From: Nitrospira sp.
GTDB taxonomy: Bacteria; Nitrospirota; Nitrospiria; Nitrospirales; Nitrospiraceae
NCBI GenBank assembly: GCA_024760525.1
Contig: CP060499.1
Coordinates: 1,984,001-2,048,000 of the forward strand
Direction of reading: 5' to 3'
Length of the DNA stretch: 64,000 nt
Part shown: piece by piece, positions 16,468 to 24,096 of the stretch
How positions within the stretch are numbered: position 1 is the stretch's first letter
Layout: every line of letters begins with the position of its first letter
The notes under the pieces: generated by a model
What the model saw: only the letters and a program-made list of their open reading frames with translations
What the model was told of the DNA's origin: nothing
Database searches by the model: none
Translations under genes and position numbers: made by a program

Positions 16468-18174
16468 ATGGCCCTCTCGACTGCCGGGGAAGGGGAAGAC
16501 GACGAGACACTTGAAGACAAGATCAACCGGATCATGGAGGCTAAGAAGCTATTGCCCAACGCCAGCTACTTCGCCTTCACCGCCACCCCCAAGAACAAAA
16601 CACTGGAAATCTTCGGTGAGGCACTCCCGCCTGATGCCGAAGGGAAGGTGCGTCATCGACCGTTCCACAGCTATACGATGAAGCAAGCGATTGAGGAAGG
16701 CTTCATTCTAGACGTACTGAAGCACTACACGCCGGTTGAGAGTTATTACAAGCTTGTTAAAAATGTGGAAGGCGATCCGGAATTCGATACCAAGCGAGCA
16801 AAGAAAAAGCTTCGTCGATATGTGGAAAGTCACGATCACGCGATTCGTCTCAAAGCCGAGATCATGGTGGACCATTTTCATGAGCAGGTGCTGGCGCTGA
16901 ACAAGATCGGTGGACAGGCCAGGTCGATGGTTGTGACGAATGGAATCGAGCGGGCCATCCAGTACTACCACGCCTTCCGTGACTATCTGAAGGAGCGCAA
17001 AAGTCCCTATCAGGCTATCATTGCCTTTTCGGGGGAGCATGAATTCGGTGACGCGAAGGTGACCGAAACTTCTTTGAACGGGTTTCCATCGAGCCAGATT
17101 GCGGACAAGATTCAGGAGGATCCATACCGCTTTCTGATATGCGCCGACAAGTTCCAAACGGGTTATGACGAACCGCTGCTCCACACGATGTATGTGGATA
17201 AGATTCTCTCCGATATCAAAGCAGTGCAAACGCTGTCCCGCCTCAACCGCGCGCATCCCCAAAAACATGACGTCTTCGTGCTCGATTTTATGAATGCCAG
17301 CGAAACGATTCAGGAGGCGTTCGCGGACTATTATCGTACGACGATCCTTTCTGAAGAGACCGATCCCAACAAGCTGCATGACCTGAAGACCGCTCTCGAT
17401 AGTCACCAAGTATACAATCCGATTCAGGTCCATCAGCTTGTGGCGCTGTATCTGGGCGGGGCCGACCGTGACAAGCTCGATCCGATTTTGGATGCCTCCG
17501 TCGCCGTGTACAAGCAGCAGCTTGATGAGGACGGGCAGGTGGATTTCAAGGGTAAGGCGAAGGCTTTTTTGCGAGCCTATGGGTTCCTCTCTTCGATACT
17601 GCCCTATACCAATGCGGAATGGGAAAAGCTGTCGATCTTCCTTAACTTCCTTGTGTCCAAATTGCCGGCACCAAAGGAAGAGGATCTCTCCAAAGGGATT
17701 TTGGAAGCCATCGATATGGACAGTTATCGCGTCGAGAAAAAGGCAGCCAGGAAGATTCAACTACCGGATGAAGATGCTGAGATTGAGCCGGTGCCAACAA
17801 CTGGCGGCGGATATAGGTCCGAGCCCGAGCTGGATCGACTCTCAAATATCCTCAAGGGCTTCAATGATCAATTCGGCAATATTCCATGGACCGATGCTGA
17901 TCGTGTGCACAAGCTCATTACAGAAGACATCCCTAGCCGTGTGGCTGCTGACACGGCATATCAAAATGCGAAACAGAACTCAGACAAACAGAATGCAAAG
18001 ATTGAACATGATAAGGCTTTGGCCAGAGTTATGACCGCGGTCCTGAAGGATGATACGGAGTTGTTCAAACAATTCATGGACAACGAGTCATTCAAGCGCT
18101 GGCTAACAGATACGGTTTTTAAAATCACTTATGACAATCGACCCGAACCCTCTTCGAAGGACATTCAAACGTGA
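16468..18174 (+). CDS. Type I restriction enzyme R subunit (HsdR), N-terminally deleted
   Basis: Homology to HsdR begins before this first ATG, at about 16354 (VVYGLDEIGKEQRG), and includes the DEAH box of helicase motif II at about 16410 (IIIDEAHSSQGG). It continues through TATPKNKTLE (motif III), FLICADKFQTGYDEP (motif V) and QTLSRLNRAHP (motif VI) to the C-terminal helical domain. A full HsdR is about 1000 aa. The N-terminal nuclease domain and the Walker A ATP site are absent, so it cannot work as a restriction motor. No hsdM or hsdS lies nearby. Base composition is lower in GC than the flanks. Best read as a decayed immigrant gene. Confidence 0.85.
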   Translation: MALSTAGEGEDDETLEDKINRIMEAKKLLPNASYFAFTATPKNKTLEIFGEALPPDAEGKVRHRPFHSYTMKQAIEEGFILDVLKHYTPVESYYKLVKNVEGDPEFDTKRAKKKLRRYVESHDHAIRLKAEIMVDHFHEQVLALNKIGGQARSMVVTNGIERAIQYYHAFRDYLKERKSPYQAIIAFSGEHEFGDAKVTETSLNGFPSSQIADKIQEDPYRFLICADKFQTGYDEPLLHTMYVDKILSDIKAVQTLSRLNRAHPQKHDVFVLDFMNASETIQEAFADYYRTTILSEETDPNKLHDLKTALDSHQVYNPIQVHQLVALYLGGADRDKLDPILDASVAVYKQQLDEDGQVDFKGKAKAFLRAYGFLSSILPYTNAEWEKLSIFLNFLVSKLPAPKEEDLSKGILEAIDMDSYRVEKKAARKIQLPDEDAEIEPVPTTGGGYRSEPELDRLSNILKGFNDQFGNIPWTDADRVHKLITEDIPSRVAADTAYQNAKQNSDKQNAKIEHDKALARVMTAVLKDDTELFKQFMDNESFKRWLTDTVFKITYDNRPEPSSKDIQT

Positions 18175-18809
18175 AAAGGGTCTACAGCAAGCAACGAGTA
18201 ACGCATCAACCCATATTGAGGTTATTCTCAGCGCTCGCCAAGCGGATAGAGGATTATGACAATCCCCCTAACGATACAGGCTATTGGTATGGCGAAAGAG
18301 CCATGACTGGATTTCTGTCTGCTGCTGCTTGGTCACTGAAAAGTGGTTGGACGGTGGAAGAATTCACTGGCTTAAGAATGAGTGCAGGAAGAAGGGGTAA
18401 TGGCAAGGGAGATATTTGGTTAGGATTTGGTAGAAAGGCATATACCATCGAAGCGAAGGCAGTATGGCCGGGAAGCAGTATCGAAAATGCAATTAGAGGA
18501 GCAGAAAGAAAATTAAGCGAGGCAAAAACCCAGTTGCGACAACCGCATAAAACATACCAGGTGGGAGTTCCGGTAGCTATTTGTTACATCATTCCTGATC
18601 TAAATATGAAAGGAAGATTTTCAGGAAAACATTCGATCAAAGAGTTTTTCACGGAAATGCCGGAACGGCTTAGTGATCATCAAACTGCGGTCGCTTCACT
18701 TTGGTATGACAAGAGAGCGCCGCGCTATCAAGGAAGAATATATCCTGGTGTAGTGATTGTGGGCCGACTTTTGTCGATATGGTCTGGACGTATTCAGGCT
18801 CCCAGATAG
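18171..18809 (+). CDS. Putative PD-(D/E)XK nuclease overlapping hsdR
   Basis: A 212-aa protein of unknown family whose ATG overlaps the hsdR stop (ATGA). Residues 78-96 read NGKGDIWLGFGRKAYTIEAK, an acidic residue (Asp81), then a second strand with Glu94-x-Lys96: the signature layout of PD-(D/E)XK restriction-type nucleases. Glu43 in YGERAMTG could be the usual helix glutamate. The gene is clearly AT-richer than the window average and ends in a gene-poor gap. Translational coupling to hsdR suggests it was acquired with it as part of one restriction locus. Function is inferred from the motif only. Confidence 0.6.
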   Translation: MKRVYSKQRVTHQPILRLFSALAKRIEDYDNPPNDTGYWYGERAMTGFLSAAAWSLKSGWTVEEFTGLRMSAGRRGNGKGDIWLGFGRKAYTIEAKAVWPGSSIENAIRGAERKLSEAKTQLRQPHKTYQVGVPVAICYIIPDLNMKGRFSGKHSIKEFFTEMPERLSDHQTAVASLWYDKRAPRYQGRIYPGVVIVGRLLSIWSGRIQAPR

Positions 18810-18891
18810 ATTGCCCTACTTCGCTAGAAGGCTAAAAAGAGGTTCGGGAGTCTTCACCGCTCCTCACGTCAGCGCCATCACGGTCGAGCCG

Positions 18892-19521
18892 CTACGGGGT
18901 GGCCGGGCGCAATTCCATCGGCGCTTCGCGCGCGTCGTTTGCCAAGTCTGGATGGCTTTCGGTGAGCTTGGTCAAATCCGCTTGTTGGGCATTCTGCAGC
19001 GTGAACCGGTAGGGACGGTCGTGCGAGAGATACCGGGGGACTAGGATATGGAGCCGCCCGATGTAGCGGACCGCGCCTGGTTCTACGGTGAACACGGCTT
19101 TGATGTCGCCGCCGAGTCCCATGAAGCCGGACGCCTGGAAGGAGCGAATGAGGTAGCGGCCGGGACGCAACCGCGAGACGAACAGTTTGGCTTCATCGGC
19201 CTTGGTCGTCAGTTCATAGGTGTCGGCATAGGGGCTGAGCCCTTCGGGATCGCCGGGCTGAATCTGGACGACATTGAGGATGAAGGTTTCGTTGGCGAGG
19301 GGCTGGATGGTCGACGGCCTCTCGGGCTTTTCTGGTTCGATCTCGACTGATCCAACGACCACGCCCCATTCGTTGCCCGGCACGGCGATGCGGTCGCCGG
19401 ACATGTCGAGAGACTTCGCACACGAGGTCGAGGTCAGCAGGCCGGCGACTAAAACGATTCTGCCCCACTGCAAAGCCGCGCGACCGGCTGTCACAGATGA
19501 CGGAAAGTAGTCGGCCTTCAT
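18892..19521 (-). CDS. Putative lipoprotein of unknown function
   Basis: From the ATG at 19521 (a TTG at 19572 is an alternative) the protein is about 209 aa. Residues about 18-35 are hydrophobic (IVLVAGLLTSTSC) ending in a lipobox-like Ser-Thr-Ser-Cys. The rest is beta-rich (WGVVVGSVEIEPE, ETFILNVVQI, AKLFVSRLRPGRYLIRSF, RYIGRLHILVP) and reads like a carbohydrate-binding or beta-sandwich lipoprotein. It is isolated and convergent with the nuclease candidate. Confidence 0.65.
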   Translation of the reverse strand: MKADYFPSSVTAGRAALQWGRIVLVAGLLTSTSCAKSLDMSGDRIAVPGNEWGVVVGSVEIEPEKPERPSTIQPLANETFILNVVQIQPGDPEGLSPYADTYELTTKADEAKLFVSRLRPGRYLIRSFQASGFMGLGGDIKAVFTVEPGAVRYIGRLHILVPRYLSHDRPYRFTLQNAQQADLTKLTESHPDLANDAREAPMELRPATP

Positions 19522-19707
19522 GGCGGTGGCATTGTCTCTCGGTGGATCCTCCGGAATCAATCGTTTTGTCAATCGTATGGGGTCATGGTCTTCGTAAAGA
19601 CCGTGGAGAACAAAGCGGTCGTGCGTCTTTTAGGTCGTCGTTCACTCTTGCCACAACCCTTTCAGCTTTCTAGAATGAAGCTTCTCCATCATTGAGGACC
19701 TGCTCAC

Positions 19708-19794
19708 ATGGCCGAAGTGCTCCGCATCAAAACATCTGCTCCGAAAGAGGTCGTCGATCTGACCGATCGGTTTGAGACGCTGATCTTAAAGTGA
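19708..19794 (+). pseudogene. Truncated 5' copy of yjbQ
   Basis: Reads MAEVLRIKTSAPKEVVDLTD then RFETLILK and a stop. It is the first 22-28 codons of the intact gene at 20717. The differences between the two are almost all at third codon positions, so the copies diverged under selection before this one was cut. The rest of the gene is missing; the DUF4258/DUF2283 and HigA genes lie between the stub and the full copy. Confidence 0.8.
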
Positions 19795-19863
19795 AGACGG
19801 AGGAGTTCTGCCCTCTCTTTATGGGCTTTAGGTTTTAGGAGGCGACGATATGAGAGTTAAACT

Positions 19864-20120
19864 ATGACTTTTGTCTTCTCAAAGCATGTCCTTGAGGAAT
19901 TGATTGAACGGAATATTCCTCGGGATCTTGTCGAACAGGTACTTCAGGCACCGCAACAAAGGTCCCGGAGGTCGAAAACGTGATCTGTTATCAGTCACGG
20001 TTTGATATGAGAGGAAAAGAATACTTGCTAAGAGTGATGGTTAACGAGACAATTACTCCTGCCAAAGTCGTTACCGTGTATCGCACAAGCAAGATCAGAA
20101 AATATCGGAGGTCCTCATGA
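19864..20120 (+). pseudogene. DUF4258 protein with a one-base frameshift
   Basis: Frame 1 from ATG 19864 gives MTFVFSKHVLEELIERNIPR through VLQAPQQ and stops at 19981. The next frame continues the same family: VPEVENVICYQSRFDMRGKE, then YLLRVMVNETITPAKVV and VTVYRTSKIRKY, ending at 20118-20120. Loss of one A in the CAACAAAGG run near 19957 would explain it. Its stop overlaps the DUF2283 ATG (ATGA). No convincing slippery site is present, so a true or sequencing-error frameshift is more likely than a programmed one. Confidence 0.75.
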
Positions 20121-20311
20121 AAGTGAAATATGACCAGGAAGTGGATGTCCTAACCATACGGTTCAACGACACTGACATAGAGGAAAGTGATGAGAGCAAG
20201 CCCGGCGTGATTCTGGACTATGACAAAGTGGGAAAGATCGTCGGTATCGAGATCTTGAACGCATCAAGGCAAATAGAGAACCCAAAATCATTGGAGGATG
20301 CCGTCGCTTGA
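20117..20311 (+). CDS. DUF2283 family protein, partner of the broken DUF4258 gene
   Basis: A 64-aa protein with the family start MKVKYDQEVDVLTIRF and the closing GVILDYDKVGKIVGIEIL. It is intact although its overlapping partner is frameshifted. Such pairs are recurrent in bacteria and are suspected toxin-antitoxin units. This is the second copy in the window (see 15422-15634); the two differ strongly in sequence, so they are not a recent duplication. Confidence 0.8.
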   Translation: MKVKYDQEVDVLTIRFNDTDIEESDESKPGVILDYDKVGKIVGIEILNASRQIENPKSLEDAVA

Positions 20312-20390
20312 CAGATCGAAAAGGAGACCGCGACTTCCCAAGAATGACGGAGGATCACGGCCTTCCATCTGTTATTAAGAGGCACATAGG

Positions 20391-20696
20391 ATGAGCCGCA
20401 TGCATAATCCGCCCCATCCGGGAGAAACATTGCGAGAAGATATTCTGCCCGCCTTGGGTTTAACGGTCACGCAAGCTGCAACGCAACTGGGAGTGACTCG
20501 CGCGGCCTTGTCACGTGTCTTAAATGGGCGTGCGGCAATCTCACCGGAAATGGCGCTGCGATTAGAGGGATGGCTCGGGGTGAAACATGGGGGGCGAGCT
20601 GATGCATGGTTGGCACAGCAGGCCGCCTATGATCTATGGCAAGCTCGTAAGGCCGGCGCGCCGCGAGTGCGGAGAGCCGTCTTGGTTGAAGCCTGA
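20391..20696 (+). CDS. higA: HigA-type addiction-module antitoxin, apparently orphan
   Basis: A 101-aa XRE protein that opens HNPPHPGETLREDILPALGL, the signature of HigA, followed by the helix-turn-helix VTQAATQLGVTRAALSRVLNG and ending in a short C-terminal helix. In complete modules higB lies just upstream; here the upstream 80 nt have no HigB frame. The gene is intact, so it may still act as a repressor. Confidence 0.85.
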   Translation: MSRMHNPPHPGETLREDILPALGLTVTQAATQLGVTRAALSRVLNGRAAISPEMALRLEGWLGVKHGGRADAWLAQQAAYDLWQARKAGAPRVRRAVLVEA

Positions 20697-20716
20697 GAGA
20701 GCACGAAAAGATCCAT

Positions 20717-21115
20717 ATGGCCGAAGTGCTCCGTATCAAAACGTCAGCTCCAAAAGAAGTCGTAGATTTGACCGATCGGCTTGAGGCGATATTCCGGAAA
20801 GCCAAGCTGCAGGAGGGAGTCTGCGTTCTGTTTGTCACGCACACGACGGCGGCGTTGACCACCGGGGAGATCGGGGAGGGGACGGAGCAGGATCTGTTAC
20901 AAGTCGTCGAGAAGATGGTCCCCCGCATTCAGTTTCAACACGCGCATAATCCCGCGCATGCCTGGTCGCACATGGCGTCGTCGATTCTCGGGCCGTCGCT
21001 CACGGTATTGGTCTCGGGCGGCAAGCTGGTGCTCGGCACGTGGCAATCGGTGATGCTGGTCGAACTCGACGGCCCGCGCGAACGCACGGTGCACGTGACG
21101 CTGCTGCCGGCGTGA
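20717..21115 (+). CDS. yjbQ: YjbQ family protein (UPF0047)
   Basis: A 132-aa small globular enzyme of the UPF0047 family, reported to have a side thiamin-phosphate-synthase activity. It contains the family's VLFVTHTTAALTTGE and the conserved EGTEQDLL and HAHNPAHAWSHMASS stretches carrying the conserved histidines. The ATG at 20717 follows the higA stop by about 20 nt. A truncated second copy of its 5' end lies at 19708. Confidence 0.9.
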   Translation: MAEVLRIKTSAPKEVVDLTDRLEAIFRKAKLQEGVCVLFVTHTTAALTTGEIGEGTEQDLLQVVEKMVPRIQFQHAHNPAHAWSHMASSILGPSLTVLVSGGKLVLGTWQSVMLVELDGPRERTVHVTLLPA

Positions 21116-21292
21116 GGTAAACCCAAGGCACAAACGCAATTAATGTCTTCAACTCAAGGATTGAAGGCTGGTGACGTCCAATCAGGTCATCCAGATGGGA
21201 GGCTGTGTGGTGGTTGAAGATGATGGCGACTGACTGTCTGCGACTGCTTAAGTGTGGTATGCTACGCATGTTTGAGGTTTCCGGAGCCTCTC

Positions 21293-21475
21293 ATGACCAC
21301 AAATAGAATAGAGATGAACTCCAAAGTGATGATGGGCAAGCCTGTCATCCGGGGCACGCGCATTCCCGTCGAGCTGATCCTTCGAAAACTCAGTGAAGGG
21401 GCGACAGAAGCCGATCTGCTTGATGCCTACCCTCGGCTGACCAAAGCCGATATCCAAGCCGCCAAGACAGTCTGA
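21293..21475 (+). CDS. DUF433 protein (antitoxin-type), toxin partner missing
   Basis: A 60-aa protein beginning MTTNRIEMNSKVMMGKPVIR and continuing GTRIPVELILRKLSEGATE, with the DUF433 core GKPVIRGTRIPV. The ATG at 21293 has GGAG about 8 nt upstream; the open frame begins earlier at 21254 but without support. DUF433 genes are usually followed by a DUF5615 PIN-like toxin; none follows here. Confidence 0.8.
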   Translation: MTTNRIEMNSKVMMGKPVIRGTRIPVELILRKLSEGATEADLLDAYPRLTKADIQAAKTV

Positions 21476-21604
21476 GTCATTTTGATTGTTTCGGGTCTAT
21501 CCTATCGCCCCTATTCATTTGTGAACTCTGGAGCGGACGCGACGGCAAGCGCGAAGCCTGTGCGGTTCACGGTTGATTCGGTGCGAGAGCGAGAAGTGGC
21601 CCGT

Positions 21605-22291
21605 TTATCGTCTCAAGAAGGCGATCCAGCGCCACAGGTTCAGCAGGCTGGCGAGGGAGGCCGCCACGTAGGTCAGCGCGGCTGCGGTGAGAATGCTGCG
21701 CGCCCCCTGCTCATCTTCAGGCGTCAGGTAGTTGCCCTGGCGGAGTACGGGAAGGGCGCGCCTGAAACTGGCGTCCCACTCGACGGGGAGCGTGACGAGA
21801 TGGACCAACGTGGCGATCCCCATCGTCGCGATTCCGGCCATCATGACGACGACACTCGCGACCGGAGTTCGGGCTATTGCTCCCGCAATCGGAATCCCCA
21901 TCATGATGACCGCTCCGACCTTCTCCGCACTCTGCGCGACCTTCACGAGCTTGGTGCGTTCCGCGAGCGGCTGGTACCCCAGATGATCTTGAATGGCGTG
22001 CCCGACCTCGTGGGCGGCGACCGTAATCGCCGTGAGGGATTTCCCATCGAAGATCGCGGGTGTCAGGCGGACGGCTTTGGTGAGAGGATCGTAGTGGTCG
22101 CCTTTCTCGGTCGGTTCGACTTTGATGTGCTGCAGGTCGAATCGATTGAGCAGATGCCGGGCCAATTCGCCTCCGGTTCCCGGATAGTCGTCACGGGGCG
22201 CGCTATGCTTGGCAAACACCCGCCTGGTCCAGAGCTGCGGCCCGACAAGGACCAAAGCAGCCACGATCAAGAATAGGACGAGACGCACCAT
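21605..22291 (-). CDS. Zinc metallopeptidase, YugP family
   Basis: A 228-aa membrane protein with an N-terminal anchor (residues 1-18), the zinc-binding HEVGH (94-98, in VAAHEVGHAIQDH) and the following hydrophobic segments (VGAVIMMGIPIAGAI, VVVMMAGIATMGI). This is the layout of the putative neutral zinc metallopeptidases called YugP. Substrate unknown. Confidence 0.85.
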   Translation of the reverse strand: MVRLVLFLIVAALVLVGPQLWTRRVFAKHSAPRDDYPGTGGELARHLLNRFDLQHIKVEPTEKGDHYDPLTKAVRLTPAIFDGKSLTAITVAAHEVGHAIQDHLGYQPLAERTKLVKVAQSAEKVGAVIMMGIPIAGAIARTPVASVVVMMAGIATMGIATLVHLVTLPVEWDASFRRALPVLRQGNYLTPEDEQGARSILTAAALTYVAASLASLLNLWRWIAFLRR

Positions 22292-22534
22292 GGATCAATC
22301 TTCCCCTCTGATACAGGCTAACACAATTGAAGACTGGAACTGAAAATTTGGGTAGTTCCAAGTGAGGTAGAACGGAGATTGCGGACAAGCAAGGTACCGG
22401 CTCTTTTCAACAGCCTGAGTGTACAGCGGGGTCGTAACCGATTCGTAGCGCTCCTGTAATAAGCCGTTGCAGGCTGGACATTGGATGTGGGCGGGACTAC
22501 CATGTGTGAACGTACCCCCTTGATGAGATGAAAG

Positions 22535-22747
22535 ATGGCTATAAGTGAATTGATCTTTGTCGTGGAAGAGGCTCCTGAGGGCGGGTACATTGCTCGGGCA
22601 CTGGGCCACTCTATCTTTACAGAAGCGGATACGCTGGCAGAATTGCCAGGGAAAGTCCGCGATGCAGTTCGATGTCATTTTGAAGATGGACAAGCGCCGA
22701 AAGTCGTCCGTCTTCACCATGTTCGCGAGGAAGTTATCGCCGTATGA
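22535..22747 (+). CDS. hicB: HicB-type antitoxin-like protein
   Basis: A 70-aa protein with the HicB partial RNase-H-like pattern: LIFVVEEAPEGGYIARALG, then SIFTEADTLAEL and DAVRCHF. It lacks a C-terminal DNA-binding domain, as many short HicB proteins do. It overlaps hicA by 4 nt (ATGA). Confidence 0.8.
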   Translation: MAISELIFVVEEAPEGGYIARALGHSIFTEADTLAELPGKVRDAVRCHFEDGQAPKVVRLHHVREEVIAV

Positions 22748-22986
22748 GGCTTCCCCGCGATCTGTCTGGAAGCGATCTCGCTCAGGCCCTTCGCAAGTTC
22801 GGCTACTCGATCACCCGCCAAGCCGGTAGTCACCTTCGACTCACCACATATGAGCACGGCGAGCATCATCTCACGATCCCCCAACATACGCCGCTTCGCA
22901 TCGGTACTCTCTCAGCCATTCTTGCCGATGTGGCCGCACATTTTGAACTCACCCGTGAGCAGCTGCTTCAGAGGTTGTTTGGCTAA
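22744..22986 (+). CDS. hicA: HicA-type mRNA interferase toxin
   Basis: An 80-aa dsRBD-fold ribonuclease. It has the HicA signature LAQALRKFGYSITRQAGSHL with the catalytic His in GSHLRL and the second strand HHLTIPQHTPLRIGTL. The order hicB then hicA is one of the two known arrangements. This is the only complete, apparently functional classical toxin-antitoxin module in the window. Confidence 0.88.
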   Translation: MRLPRDLSGSDLAQALRKFGYSITRQAGSHLRLTTYEHGEHHLTIPQHTPLRIGTLSAILADVAAHFELTREQLLQRLFG

Positions 22987-23033
22987 GAGCGAGCCCATAC
23001 GGGAAGTCTTTCTCAATTGTCTCGGAGACCCAC

Positions 23034-23786
23034 ATGATCATCACGGACAGCGAATCGGCCGATATTCCCACCCCGACTGGGCCGATACGAACCTATGTCC
23101 TTCGCCCTGTGGCGGGGGGCCGCTATCCGGGACTGATCCTGTACTCCGAGATTTTCCAGGTCACGGGTCCCATCCGGCGCATGGCGGCGATGCTGGCGGG
23201 CCATGGCTTCGTGGTGGCGGTGCCGGAGATTTTCCACGAGCTCGAGCCGGCGGGCACGGTCCTCGTCTATGACGAGGCTGGCGCGGCACGCGGGAATCGA
23301 CATAAGATCACCAAAACCTTGGCGAGCTATGGCGGCGATGCGCGCGCGGCGCTGGATTATCTGGCGTCGTCACCGCACTGCACGGGCAAGCTGGGCGTGG
23401 TGGGCATTTGCATCGGGGGGCATCTGGCGTTTCGCGCGGCGATGCAGCCCGATGTGCTGGCCGCCGCCTGTTTCTACGCGACGGACATCCACAAGCGCAG
23501 CCTGGGGCAGGGCATGCATGACGACAGTTTGGACCGGATCGGCGAGATCGCGGGCGAGTTGCTGATGATCTGGGGCCGGCAGGACCCCCACATTCCCGGC
23601 GAAGGCCGGGCGCTCATCTACAACGCGCTGAGCGATGCCGGCGCGGATTTCCAGTGGCATGAGTTCAATGCCGTGCACGCCTTCATGCGCGACGAAGGTC
23701 CCCGCTACGATCCCGCTGCGGCCCGGATCGGCTACGACATGGCGTTGGAGTTATTCCACCGCCGGTTGGGCGAAGGCGGAACATAA
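23034..23786 (+). CDS. Dienelactone hydrolase family protein
   Basis: A 250-aa alpha/beta hydrolase. The nucleophile elbow reads GVVGICIGGHLAF (Cys as nucleophile, as in dienelactone hydrolase), with an Asp in GRQDPHIP and the catalytic His in NAVHAFMRDEG. It starts with ATG at 23034 and is followed 5 nt later by a small membrane protein. Substrate in this organism is unknown. Confidence 0.88.
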   Translation: MIITDSESADIPTPTGPIRTYVLRPVAGGRYPGLILYSEIFQVTGPIRRMAAMLAGHGFVVAVPEIFHELEPAGTVLVYDEAGAARGNRHKITKTLASYGGDARAALDYLASSPHCTGKLGVVGICIGGHLAFRAAMQPDVLAAACFYATDIHKRSLGQGMHDDSLDRIGEIAGELLMIWGRQDPHIPGEGRALIYNALSDAGADFQWHEFNAVHAFMRDEGPRYDPAAARIGYDMALELFHRRLGEGGT

Positions 23787-23791
23787 TCTCC

Positions 23792-24022
23792 ATGTCTGGT
23801 GGATCCGACTTCAGCTTTTTCGAATCGCTCACCGGCGACCACCGCCGGCGGTTCTACGAACGCCATCGGAGGATCGCGCTGTTCATGATCGTCATCTTGT
23901 TGCTCGCTCCGTTTGCCGGGCTCTATGTGACGGGCCTGCTCGGATCGGTGGTCGGCGTGCTGCTGTCCGTCGCGGCTTACTATCTGACGCCCCCGCTCTG
24001 GATCATGCTCGATCTCCAATAG
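23792..24022 (+). CDS. Small membrane protein
   Basis: A 76-aa protein with two hydrophobic helices, ALFMIVILLLAPFAGLYVTG (about residues 29-48) and VVGVLLSVAAYYL (about 54-66). It lies directly after the dienelactone hydrolase gene and before the flavoprotein gene, so it probably belongs to the same transcript. No family recognised. Confidence 0.65.
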   Translation: MSGGSDFSFFESLTGDHRRRFYERHRRIALFMIVILLLAPFAGLYVTGLLGSVVGVLLSVAAYYLTPPLWIMLDLQ

Positions 24023-24096
24023 TCGCACCGGCTCGGATAGATTCTGAAGGCAGAAATGGTACCGAGACGTTTCTGAAGTGATCGTGGGCATGACGT

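Noticed and set aside
16708..17760. 350-aa minus-strand frame antisense to hsdR
   Set aside because: The plus strand has all HsdR helicase motifs; the antisense frame has no family features.
22295..22720. Minus-strand frame with CPAC-like zinc-ribbon wording (HIQCPACNGLLQERY)
   Set aside because: No good start, overlaps hicB on the other strand, and only one Cys pair is present. It could be a fragment but I cannot support it.
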